Source: Pseudomonadota bacterium (GTDB lineage: Bacteria > Pseudomonadota > Gammaproteobacteria > Xanthomonadales > Marinicellaceae). From it: a stretch of 6,340 bases of DNA. How positions within the stretch are numbered: the first letter of the stretch is position 1; each line of letters starts with the position of its first letter. Made by a program: the position numbers and the translations under genes. Below, piece after piece: positions 1 through 6,189 of the stretch. The notes under the pieces are model-generated. The model had not been told where the DNA came from. It saw only the letters and a list, made by a program, of their open reading frames with translations, and ran no database searches. The stretch spans positions 1 to 6,340 of the forward strand of contig QQUO01000198.1 in the NCBI GenBank assembly GCA_008501575.1, written 5' to 3'.

Positions 1-1394
1 CCACCTGTAACGTCTGTCACAGTTCCGGCCGTCGCGTGAGTCTTTCTTACCAGGGCTTATTTGCTGCCGACAGAAGTGAATCCTATACCCCATTTGATGC
101 GGCAGGGAATTTACAACAACCGAGTTCAACCTATCTCTATAAACACATCAAAGCGGATGTTCATTACGATGCCGGCATGGTTTGTCAGGATTGCCACACC
201 TCTGCCGATATGCATGGTAACGGCAACATCGGTACAGTGGCGCTGGCCAATGTGGAACCGGAATGCCAGGACTGTCACGGCACCCCGACTCAGTACCCAT
301 GGGAATTGCCGCTTGGGGTCGGAGATGAAATTTTAGATAAAAGTAAAATTGATTCTGACAACCCACTAATGGCGATGTTGCAAAAAGCGCGTGGCTTGTC
401 CGAAAAATCCATGACGGTTACCCAGGCCTATGCCACCACCTATGATAAAAAAGACGGTTATTTATTGTCATCACGGGGCAACCCCTTTGGTAATGTGGTT
501 AAAGATGGCAATCAAGTCATTCTGCATTCGGCCACCGGGAAAACCCTTACTGTGCCGATTCTAAAAGACATTGAAAAAAACAATCTCTGGAAGAACCCCG
601 AGGGTCGGTTGGCCATGGTGGGTGCGGCTAAACACCTGGAAACCATGGAGTGTTACGCCTGTCACGCCACCTGGGCACCGTCCTATTTAGGCTACACCTA
701 TAAAATTGACTACTCTGATGGCAATGAAATGGTGGACTGGATAGAGTCCTCGGCAAAGGTTAACCCGGATGGCACCACGGCTGATGCAGACGGTAAAAGC
801 TTTGTCATGCAACAAGGTGCGCCCACCCAGGGCGATTATTCCCATGCGAGATGGGAAGAACCGGTGTTAGGAATTAATGCCGAAGGCCGGGTGACGCCGT
901 TGGTGGGCGTTATTCAAACCACCGGCACAGTGATTAATGAACAAGGTGAAGTGGTGTTGTTAAACAATGTTGCAAAACGGGAAACAGACGGTATGCTCAC
1001 CATCGATATGCAGCCCTTAAATCCCCACACCACAACATTAGCCGCCAGAGCCTGTAACGAATGTCACCTGAACACCAAAACCATGGGTTATGGCATGAGT
1101 TCCGGTGAAGTGGGCGCAGATCCGCAAACGCCTGTCTATCTCGGCATCAAGGGTAAAGACGGACAGCCGATAAGCAAACAAAATACAAGCACACAAATTG
1201 AAGCCATAAAAAACCTCAATACCGGCGACTATATGACCATTTTAGATCAAGACGGCAATCAGGTGATGGAAGTCGGCCCACATTTTGAGCGATCAAAGCC
1301 CTTGTCAAAACAACAACGGGATTCGCTTAAAGACGAAGATTATATGGAAAAAGCCAAAGCCGCTTTAAGAGCCTCTTTAAAGGAAAGCCGGTAA
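1..1394 (+). CDS. Multiheme c-type cytochrome, 5'-truncated by window edge
   Basis: The reading frame is open to the left edge; the codons from base 3 read T-C-N-V-C-H, so a haem motif lies upstream of the GTG at 36, which is an internal valine and not a start. At least 463 codons are in the window. Five CXXCH motifs are visible: CNVCH (6-20), CQDCH (183-197), CQDCH (264-278), CYACH (651-665) and CNECH (1053-1067). Histidines that could be distal ligands include those in DVHYDAGM, DMHG, the AKHLE before CYACH, PHTTT before CNECH, and GPHFERS near the end. The protein should be exported and carry covalent haem in the periplasm or outside the cell, passing electrons. No C-terminal membrane segment is seen; the last 25 residues are charged and helical. 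The region after CYACH (WAPSYLGYTYKIDY) looks like a haem site that has lost its ligands. Substrate and exact family are not recognised. The downstream neighbour is a second, convergent cytochrome gene. Confidence 0.9.
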   Translation, partial: TCNVCHSSGRRVSLSYQGLFAADRSESYTPFDAAGNLQQPSSTYLYKHIKADVHYDAGMVCQDCHTSADMHGNGNIGTVALANVEPECQDCHGTPTQYPWELPLGVGDEILDKSKIDSDNPLMAMLQKARGLSEKSMTVTQAYATTYDKKDGYLLSSRGNPFGNVVKDGNQVILHSATGKTLTVPILKDIEKNNLWKNPEGRLAMVGAAKHLETMECYACHATWAPSYLGYTYKIDYSDGNEMVDWIESSAKVNPDGTTADADGKSFVMQQGAPTQGDYSHARWEEPVLGINAEGRVTPLVGVIQTTGTVINEQGEVVLLNNVAKRETDGMLTIDMQPLNPHTTTLAARACNECHLNTKTMGYGMSSGEVGADPQTPVYLGIKGKDGQPISKQNTSTQIEAIKNLNTGDYMTILDQDGNQVMEVGPHFERSKPLSKQQRDSLKDEDYMEKAKAALRASLKESR

Positions 1395-1418
1395 ATAATA
1401 ATTGTCCGGTGCTTAGAT

Positions 1419-1449
1419 ATTAAAACCATCAGCCCTGAAAGGCTAATGG
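1419..1449 (-). terminator. Probable rho-independent terminator of the - strand cytochrome gene
   Basis: Arms at 1426-1434 and 1441-1449 flank a 6-nt loop. Read on the - strand, CCATTAGCC pairs with GGCTGATGG over 9 bp with a single U-G wobble, followed by TTTTAATAT. On the + strand the wobble becomes a C-A mismatch and no T-run follows, so the signal favours the - strand transcript. It lies about 105 bp past that gene's stop codon, which is somewhat far. Confidence 0.45.
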
Positions 1450-1472
1450 AGTTCAGCGAATTTGATTCGGAC

Positions 1473-1502
1473 TTGGCCTTGACCTTGACCTTGACCTTGA
1501 CC
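1473..1502. repeat. Hexanucleotide tandem repeat (TTGACC, five units)
   Basis: One TTGGCC unit is followed by four exact TTGACC units with no spacer, in the gap between the convergent cytochrome genes. It lies outside both coding regions. Short arrays like this can change copy number by replication slippage. The unit also resembles the TGACC/GGTCA half-sites used by many DNA-binding proteins, but no function can be read from the sequence. Confidence 0.85.
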
Positions 1503-1553
1503 TAATTCAAGCTTAGAAGTGATGGCTTCATCGATATTATTGCCAGCCTCAAG

Positions 1554-3275
1554 TCATGTCTTTCTTTTGAACCACAGTAAACTGATCATGCAGATAAATA
1601 TAGTCAAAATGAAAAGGCTTAATTTACTGTAGGCGGGAATAGAATTAATTCCACCTCGGATAACACGTTCTTCAATTTCCATTAAATGCCCAAAATCTGG
1701 TGCCATAACATCGGCCAATGGTTGGCCATGACCATCTTCTGTCCAGCCTTTTGCATCAACGATAAAACGAAAAGCTTTGCGATAGATTAGACGGGCGCGT
1801 ACATGAAATTCCCCTTGATGATTGGGAAGGGCAAAAATATAAGTGCTGCTGTCGGAGTGATTGGCCGGAATTCTGTTGTCAAATAGTATACCCGTCGCAT
1901 CGGTAAAAAATGTTGGGCCATTGCCATTGGCATCATGGTTAACTTTAGCGAAAAATTTACCGGGTAAGCCTGCAAAGTAGCCTTGTGCCGGATCTCCGAC
2001 ACCCCCTAAATCATGGATGACTTGGTTATTAATTTGGACCAGGGGATTGACTAAGGGATCCTGTCCTTGTTCCCATGCTTCGACCAGTAAAATCATATTT
2101 CTGATGGTCACTCCGGTCGGAACATGGTGACCTGTTTGGTTGTTGTTAATCGTGACATTGACCTGTAGCTGTGTGTCATTGGCACTCACATGCAGGTCCA
2201 TGGCAACGGCATTTTCCAGGAATTCTGGCGTGGTTCCTTCAATCCGATGGTCTCGCACTGACGCCACAGGTCGATTGGGCGCGGCTATCATGGAACACAC
2301 TTGGTTATCGCTTGATGGTTTCATGTGGCAGCTGACACAATCTGCATAAGCAGGTGATTGCGGGTTGGCATAATCCGATGCCAGCCATTCAAGGTAGGTT
2401 GGTTCAGAAATCACCCCGGTGTAGCTGTGATTCTCATCAGGGTCGGCGGCATCTTGATGGCAGGTGGCACATAATTCGGCACGCATTTGTGGCTGGTAAG
2501 AGGCACGCATTAAAGTGGGAAGATTATAGTCGACATCGCCCAAAACCCCATACATCACCTGATTGCCAAAGTTAGGCCGAGAAAACTGAACTGCTCCGGG
2601 AAAAATCCCCGGAAAGTTAATTTTGCTGGTGTCAACATCGGCCACCTTATGGCACACATCACATGACACGCCATGTTGTACCGAGGGTGTCGGTGTTGTG
2701 GTGTTGGCATCTATGGCTGTAAAAGGGTTGTCAATCCAGCTCTGCGGCTGATGGCATGAGGCACATTCTGAATTAGGATTCGAATGGGCAAAGACTGAAT
2801 CACGGGTGTAAACAAAACCACCCTGACCACCGGCTGTTCCATTGCCCGCATAAATGTCATTGACCCACGAATTAAAACCGGCTCGTGCCATGGGAGAGCC
2901 CAACCAATCATTTAATTGTTTCGGATGGCATGAACCGCAATCGTTCGGAGAAAGCAGTTGATAACCGGGATTATCGGTGCTGGGAACCGGGTCTAAAGCC
3001 AGCAGCACACCTGTGGCCGGTGAGTTGGTGATGGTTGACTGGTAATAAAATCCTTTCGAGGCACCCACAAGACGTAAGTTTGTACCAGTAAGATTCATGG
3101 AAAAAGTACCATCAGCAGCAGTGATTACTTGTTCAGAACCACCATGCAATGTAACCAAGGCACCGGCAATTGGCGTGTTCGTGTCACTGGCAACAACAGT
3201 TCCGGAAACTTGTTGTGCATTAACCGCAAAGACAGGCAGTAATGCCACAGTCATAAAGAATAATTTTTTAAACAT
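1554..3275 (-). CDS. Membrane-tailed pentaheme c-type cytochrome with N-terminal carboxypeptidase-regulatory-like domain
   Basis: The protein has 573 residues. Residues 1-20 form a signal peptide with cleavage predicted after V-N-A (residue 20). Residues 22-95 match the carboxypeptidase regulatory-like beta-sandwich (VSGTVVASDTNTPIAGALV, then TAADGTFSM). Five haem motifs follow: CGSCH (113), CASCH (171), CDVCH (205), CATCH (269) and CVSCH (313), in the style of cytochrome c554-like proteins. Candidate distal ligands are H164, H201, H283 and H343. Residues 355-530 form a beta-rich region with TGHHVPTG (381-388), a motif often seen after the haem region in such proteins. Residues 552-568 are a single hydrophobic segment ending in KRKT, so the protein is probably anchored in the inner membrane with its haems outside the cytoplasm. 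The start is supported by GAGG five bases before the ATG. Role: electron transfer; the partner and substrate are unknown. It is convergent with the other cytochrome gene, so the two are not co-transcribed. Confidence 0.92.
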   Translation of the reverse strand: MFKKLFFMTVALLPVFAVNAQQVSGTVVASDTNTPIAGALVTLHGGSEQVITAADGTFSMNLTGTNLRLVGASKGFYYQSTITNSPATGVLLALDPVPSTDNPGYQLLSPNDCGSCHPKQLNDWLGSPMARAGFNSWVNDIYAGNGTAGGQGGFVYTRDSVFAHSNPNSECASCHQPQSWIDNPFTAIDANTTTPTPSVQHGVSCDVCHKVADVDTSKINFPGIFPGAVQFSRPNFGNQVMYGVLGDVDYNLPTLMRASYQPQMRAELCATCHQDAADPDENHSYTGVISEPTYLEWLASDYANPQSPAYADCVSCHMKPSSDNQVCSMIAAPNRPVASVRDHRIEGTTPEFLENAVAMDLHVSANDTQLQVNVTINNNQTGHHVPTGVTIRNMILLVEAWEQGQDPLVNPLVQINNQVIHDLGGVGDPAQGYFAGLPGKFFAKVNHDANGNGPTFFTDATGILFDNRIPANHSDSSTYIFALPNHQGEFHVRARLIYRKAFRFIVDAKGWTEDGHGQPLADVMAPDFGHLMEIEERVIRGGINSIPAYSKLSLFILTIFICMISLLWFKRKT

Positions 3276-3280
3276 GCCAA

Positions 3281-3284
3281 CCTC
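3281..3284 (-). promoter_or_regulatory. Ribosome binding site of the pentaheme cytochrome gene
   Basis: The - strand reads GAGG, then five bases, then ATG. This spacing fits a Shine-Dalgarno site and supports the start whose signal peptide begins MFKKLFF. Confidence 0.7.
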
Positions 3285-3298
3285 AATTTTATTTTATC

Positions 3299-3344
3299 GA
3301 GGGTTTTGTAAAATTTTAAGTTGTTGAAACTTAAAACAACCCTC
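3299..3344 (-). promoter_or_regulatory. Two-tier inverted repeat in the leader of the pentaheme cytochrome gene
   Basis: The outer arms GAGGGTT (3299-3305) and AACCCTC (3338-3344) pair over 7 bp. The inner arms TTTTAAGTT (3314-3322) and AACTTAAAA (3328-3336) pair over 9 bp around a 5-nt loop. The structure lies 24-69 bases upstream of the ATG, downstream of the proposed TATAAT, so it would fold in the mRNA leader. It could be an operator, an mRNA-stability hairpin or an attenuator. It does not cover the ribosome binding site. Confidence 0.5.
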
Positions 3345-3362
3345 ATAAACCCGGCGTTGGCC

Positions 3363-3393
3363 ATATCCCCATTGACCAATTATACGGGGGTAT
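3363..3393 (-). promoter_or_regulatory. Candidate promoter -10 (TATAAT) inside a C/G-tract inverted repeat
   Basis: On the - strand a perfect TATAAT occupies 3384-3379, about 104 bp upstream of the cytochrome ATG. No good -35 hexamer is found 16-18 bp further upstream, which suggests activator dependence. ATATCCCC (3363-3370) and GGGGGTAT (3386-3393) are inverted-repeat arms with one mismatch that frame the hexamer. A protein bound there would cover the -10 and the start point. Confidence 0.35.
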
Positions 3394-3434
3394 CTAATGC
3401 ATTTATATTATCGGTCATTTTTCTTTGAAAGTAT

Positions 3435-3448
3435 TTGACATAGGTCAG
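3435..3448. promoter_or_regulatory. FNR/CRP-family-like dyad
   Basis: TTGACATAGGTCAG matches the pattern TTGAC-N4-GTCAR, close to the FNR/DNR consensus TTGAT-N4-ATCAA. Its centre lies about 70 bp upstream of the start point predicted from the TATAAT at 3384-3379 of the leftward cytochrome gene, near the usual class I activator position. The same bases contain a perfect TTGACA for the + strand, but no convincing -10 follows at the normal distance. Confidence 0.3.
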
Positions 3449-3558
3449 TTTTACTCATGTTTTTAAATTAGTAAGAGATTTTCAGCTTGTGATGTTTTAA
3501 TGTGGTGATTAGCTGGACACCTTCAGTTATACAGAAGCCATAGCTCGCATCATGGTAT

Positions 3559-3564
3559 TATAAT
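3559..3564 (+). promoter_or_regulatory. Candidate -10 of the ycaQ-nemA operon promoter
   Basis: A perfect TATAAT lies 92 bp before the ycaQ start codon, giving a predicted start point near 3571 and a leader of about 85 nt. The -35 region around 3536-3541 (AGCCAT) is poor, so the promoter may be weak or activator dependent. Confidence 0.35.
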
Positions 3565-3581
3565 TGCGCTAAAATATTCCC

Positions 3582-3599
3582 ATTGAAAGTGCTTTCAAT
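3582..3599. promoter_or_regulatory. LacI-family-type operator palindrome upstream of ycaQ
   Basis: ATTGAAAGTGCTTTCAAT has perfect 8-bp arms around a 2-bp centre. The inner 14 bp, TGAAAGTGCTTTCA, differ at one central base from TGAAAGCGCTTTCA, a form typical of LacI/GalR-family operators. It lies at roughly +11 to +28 from the predicted start point, where a bound repressor would block transcription of the ycaQ-nemA operon. A different regulator family that uses long palindromes is possible. Confidence 0.45.
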
Positions 3600-3655
3600 T
3601 GAATGGTCAATACAAAGAAAAAATATTCAGAGTCACTCAGTAATTAAATGTACCC

Positions 3656-4861
3656 ATGATAAAAATAAAACACCCACAGCAGCGTACCCGATTACGTCGT
3701 TCAGCATTGGCGGCCCAAGGTTTGTTACAGGTGCAGCCTTTCGGCAGTGGTGAGGTGGGTGCGCGCCAGGCCATTAACCACATCGGTTATGTCCAGATTG
3801 ACACCATATCGGTGGTCGAGCGGGCGCATCATCATGTATTGCAAACGCGAGTGCCTAACTTTAAGCCGGATATGCTGGATCAACTGTTGCTTGCTGGTGA
3901 TGTATTTGAGTATTGGTCACACGCCGCGGCTTTTCTGCCGATGGCTGATTTTCGTTTTTCCTTACCCTATAAGCAGGCGATTAAAAGTGGTCAAACCCAT
4001 TGGTATAAAAGTCCGGATAAAAAATTAATGGCAGAACTGCTCGATCGGATACGCATCGATGGGCCATTACGATCACGGGATTTAGACACAAAGCGCACCA
4101 CAGCCAAAGGCTGGTGGGATTGGAAGCCGGCCAAAAAAGCCCTGGAGCAATTGTATATGGAAGGCGAGCTGATGGTTAGTGGTCGAGAGGGATTTCAAAA
4201 GATCTATGATTTGACTGAACGGGTATTGCCATCAGACGTCAATACCAGCATGCCAACTATGGAAGAATTTGCGGCACATATATTGGATCAGCAATTACGT
4301 TGTCATGGCCTTGTTTCACTCAAAGGCCTGACCTATCAACGGCGCAATACCGAACTCAACAAAGCAGTGAATGCTTTGATCAAAGAGCGCTTGGCGCAAG
4401 GTCGCCTACAACAAGTCCAAATAGACAGTGGTGAAGTGTTTTACATAACCGCCGGAGTACTTGAAGCTCGTCTGCCCAGGGTGAGCAACCGACTGGTTAT
4501 TCTGTCACCCTTCGATAACAGTGTGATTCAGCGTGATCGACTGAAAAACCTGTTTGGTTTTGACTACAAAATCGAATGTTATGTAACCGCAGCCAAACGT
4601 CAGTATGGTTACTTCTGCTTGCCACTGCTTTTCCGCGATGAATTTATCGGTCGCATGGATTGTAAAGCCCATCGCAAGACCCAACATTTAGAGATTAAAT
4701 ACCTGCATTTTGAAAAACATAATTTTGATGTGGATTTGGTGACTTCGGCTTTTGCCGATGCCATTGAACAGTTCAGGCAGTTTCAACAATGTAATACGGC
4801 GTCCTTGACCAAGGTGGAGCCGAAAGATATCTCTCAACAATTGCGCAATGCACTTAAATGA
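3656..4861 (+). CDS. ycaQ: YcaQ/AlkX-like DNA glycosylase (HTH_42 family)
   Basis: The protein has 401 residues, close to E. coli YcaQ at about 410. This family removes alkylated bases and unhooks DNA interstrand crosslinks in the cytoplasm, using tandem winged-helix domains. The catalytic QxD signature is present as GYVQIDTISVVERA (Q47, D49), the form of the YcaQ branch rather than the QxQ of AlkZ. Other family landmarks are EYWSHAAAFLPM (85-96), GPLRSRDLD (136-144), GWWDWKPAKKALEQLYMEGEL (about 152-172), and a C-terminal block beginning LSPFDNSVIQRDRL with FGFDYKIECYV and AAKRQYGYFCLPLLF. The start has only a weak ribosome binding site, but the N-terminal residues fit the family and no better in-frame start is seen upstream. 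It is followed after 12 bp by the nemA-like gene, so the two are probably co-transcribed. A LacI-type palindrome lies just upstream. No truncation or frameshift is seen. Confidence 0.9.
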   Translation: MIKIKHPQQRTRLRRSALAAQGLLQVQPFGSGEVGARQAINHIGYVQIDTISVVERAHHHVLQTRVPNFKPDMLDQLLLAGDVFEYWSHAAAFLPMADFRFSLPYKQAIKSGQTHWYKSPDKKLMAELLDRIRIDGPLRSRDLDTKRTTAKGWWDWKPAKKALEQLYMEGELMVSGREGFQKIYDLTERVLPSDVNTSMPTMEEFAAHILDQQLRCHGLVSLKGLTYQRRNTELNKAVNALIKERLAQGRLQQVQIDSGEVFYITAGVLEARLPRVSNRLVILSPFDNSVIQRDRLKNLFGFDYKIECYVTAAKRQYGYFCLPLLFRDEFIGRMDCKAHRKTQHLEIKYLHFEKHNFDVDLVTSAFADAIEQFRQFQQCNTASLTKVEPKDISQQLRNALK

Positions 4862-4863
4862 CT

Positions 4864-4867
4864 GGAG
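4864..4867 (+). promoter_or_regulatory. Ribosome binding site of the nemA-like gene
   Basis: GGAG lies six bases before the ATG at 4874, inside the 12-bp gap after the ycaQ stop codon. This fixes the start and supports translation from a shared mRNA. Confidence 0.75.
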
Positions 4868-4873
4868 TAAGCA

Positions 4874-5974
4874 ATGGACAATAATCAACCCCTTTTAACA
4901 GAATACCCATTAGGTGATATGACCCTAAAAAACCGCGTGGTTATGGCGCCGCTGACCCGGAGTCGGGCTGATAATCCGAGTAAGGTGCCGAATGATTTGA
5001 TGGCTGAATATTATAGTCAGCGGGCGTCGGCCGGTTTGATTATTTCTGAGGGTTCTCAGATTTCCGAGCGTGCCGTGGGCTACATCAACACCCCGGGAAT
5101 TCATACCGATGAACAGGTCAAAGGGTGGCAGAAAGTCACCGAAGCGGTGCATGCCAGGGGCGGGAAAATATTTTGCCAACTTTGGCATGTGGGTCGCATG
5201 TCGCATCCGGATTTTCATGGTGGTGATTTGCCGTTGTCGGCGTCTGCCATTAATCCAAATTCTCAGGCTTTCACGCCTGAAGGTTTTAAAGACACGGTCA
5301 CACCCAAAGCCATGACCCTTGCCGAGATAAAGCAGACCATTTCTGATTACGGCCAGGCGGCTAAGAATGCCATGGTGGCAGGCTTTGATGGTGTAGAGAT
5401 TCATTCCTCCAATGGCTATTTATTGCATCAGTTTTTCAGTAAAACATCGAATCACAGAAGCGATGAATACGGTGGTTCCATTGAAAACAGGGCAAAAATT
5501 CTGTTTGAGGTGATCGAAGAAATAAAGCAATACATGCCTGAAAACCGAATCGGTTTACGATTGAATCCCTCACTGCACGGCATCTTTGGCATGACCCTTG
5601 ATGAAGAAAGTATTCCGACTTTTGACTACATTGTTAAGACCCTTAATAATTACGATTTGGCTTATTTACATCTTTCAGAACCTTTTACTGATGTCAGTGA
5701 TGTTCCGTACGCTGAACCAAACATCGCCAGGCACTACCGACCACTCTATCAAGGCACCTTGATGATTAATACCCGCTTTAACCGTCAAGGTGGTAATCAA
5801 GTCATTGCCGATGGCCTGGCTGACTTGGTGGCTTTTGGTAAGCTTTTCATCTCAAATCCTGATTTGGTCGAGCGCTTTGCCGCGAAGGCTGAAACCGCAC
5901 GGTGGGATGAGGATACATTTTATAGCACTGGTGCCAAAGGCTATACGGATTATCCGGTTCTTGCGTCTTCTTAA
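4874..5974 (+). CDS. nemA: Old yellow enzyme family FMN oxidoreductase, N-ethylmaleimide reductase-like
   Basis: The protein has 366 residues (E. coli NemA has 365) and forms a complete TIM barrel of the classical OYE class. It should use FMN and NAD(P)H to reduce activated alkenes, maleimides, nitro compounds and similar electrophiles in the cytoplasm. Landmarks: NRVVMAPLTRSRA (20-32) for FMN contacts including T28; CQLWHVGRMSHP (101-112); GFDGVEIHSSNGYLLHQFFS (170-189) with the substrate-binding pair H177 and N180 and the proton donor Y182; DEYGGSIENR (197-206); GLRLNP (227-232); LAYLHLSEP; GLADLVAFGKLFISNPDLVERF (314-335) for the FMN phosphate; and GYTDYP near the end. LLHQF is the NemA/PETN-reductase form, but the pair is H..N as in yeast OYE rather than H..H. 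The glycines usually found before AEGYTDYP are partly replaced (FYSTGAKGYTDYP). It is the second gene of the ycaQ operon. Confidence 0.93.
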   Translation: MDNNQPLLTEYPLGDMTLKNRVVMAPLTRSRADNPSKVPNDLMAEYYSQRASAGLIISEGSQISERAVGYINTPGIHTDEQVKGWQKVTEAVHARGGKIFCQLWHVGRMSHPDFHGGDLPLSASAINPNSQAFTPEGFKDTVTPKAMTLAEIKQTISDYGQAAKNAMVAGFDGVEIHSSNGYLLHQFFSKTSNHRSDEYGGSIENRAKILFEVIEEIKQYMPENRIGLRLNPSLHGIFGMTLDEESIPTFDYIVKTLNNYDLAYLHLSEPFTDVSDVPYAEPNIARHYRPLYQGTLMINTRFNRQGGNQVIADGLADLVAFGKLFISNPDLVERFAAKAETARWDEDTFYSTGAKGYTDYPVLASS

Positions 5975-6024
5975 TCCAAAATAAAAAACCTTTGTGATCT
6001 TTATGCTGAATATAAAAAGATAAC

Positions 6025-6048
6025 CACAGAGACACAGAGGACACAGAG
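6025..6048. repeat. CACAGAG short direct-repeat tract
   Basis: Three copies of CACAGAG (6025-6031, 6033-6039, 6042-6048) are separated by 1 and 2 bases and preceded by AAC. Tracts of the type ACCACAGAGACACAGAGG occur between genes in many bacterial genomes and are often translated by mistake into LCVLC-type peptides. Here it follows nemA by about 50 bp. Its function is unknown. Confidence 0.6.
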
Positions 6049-6137
6049 AATTCGTATGATTAATAATCAGCATGGATAAGATGTTAAAACTTGACTCATA
6101 TCCGTTATGTTTGCTAATTGGATACTTTTGTAGTCGC

Positions 6138-6189
6138 GCACCCTTTGTGGGTGCTAAATTTGGTTCGTTCCTCAACCAAATTAATTTTT
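6138..6189 (+). terminator. Tandem hairpins with T-run: terminator or dispersed repeat element
   Basis: The first hairpin is GCACCC (6138-6143), loop TTTGT, GGGTGC (6149-6154). The second follows after 2 bases: AATTTGGTT (6157-6165), an 8-nt loop, and AACCAAATT (6174-6182), both arms perfect, then AATTTTT (6183-6189). On the + strand this can end transcription about 200 bp after nemA. Two perfect adjacent stems also resemble REP-type intergenic elements, so it may be a repeat present elsewhere in the genome. Confidence 0.45.

Noticed and set aside
36..38. GTG as the start codon of the first cytochrome
   Set aside because: The frame is open upstream and contains a haem motif (CNVCH), and no signal peptide follows the GTG.
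1385..1414. Hairpin just after the first cytochrome stop codon as its terminator
   Set aside because: The arms (AAGCCGG and CCGGTGCTT) need a bulge, and no T-run follows.
3435..3463. TTGACA as the -35 of a + strand promoter for ycaQ
   Set aside because: No acceptable -10 lies 16-18 bp downstream, and the site would leave a leader of about 190 nt.
4803..4814. CCTTGACCAAGG palindrome
   Set aside because: It lies within the ycaQ coding sequence and is explained by codons; the likeness to the TTGACC array is probably chance.
4925..5404. 159-codon open frame on the - strand inside nemA
   Set aside because: It lies opposite highly conserved OYE coding sequence and is a shadow of that frame, with no family features of its own.
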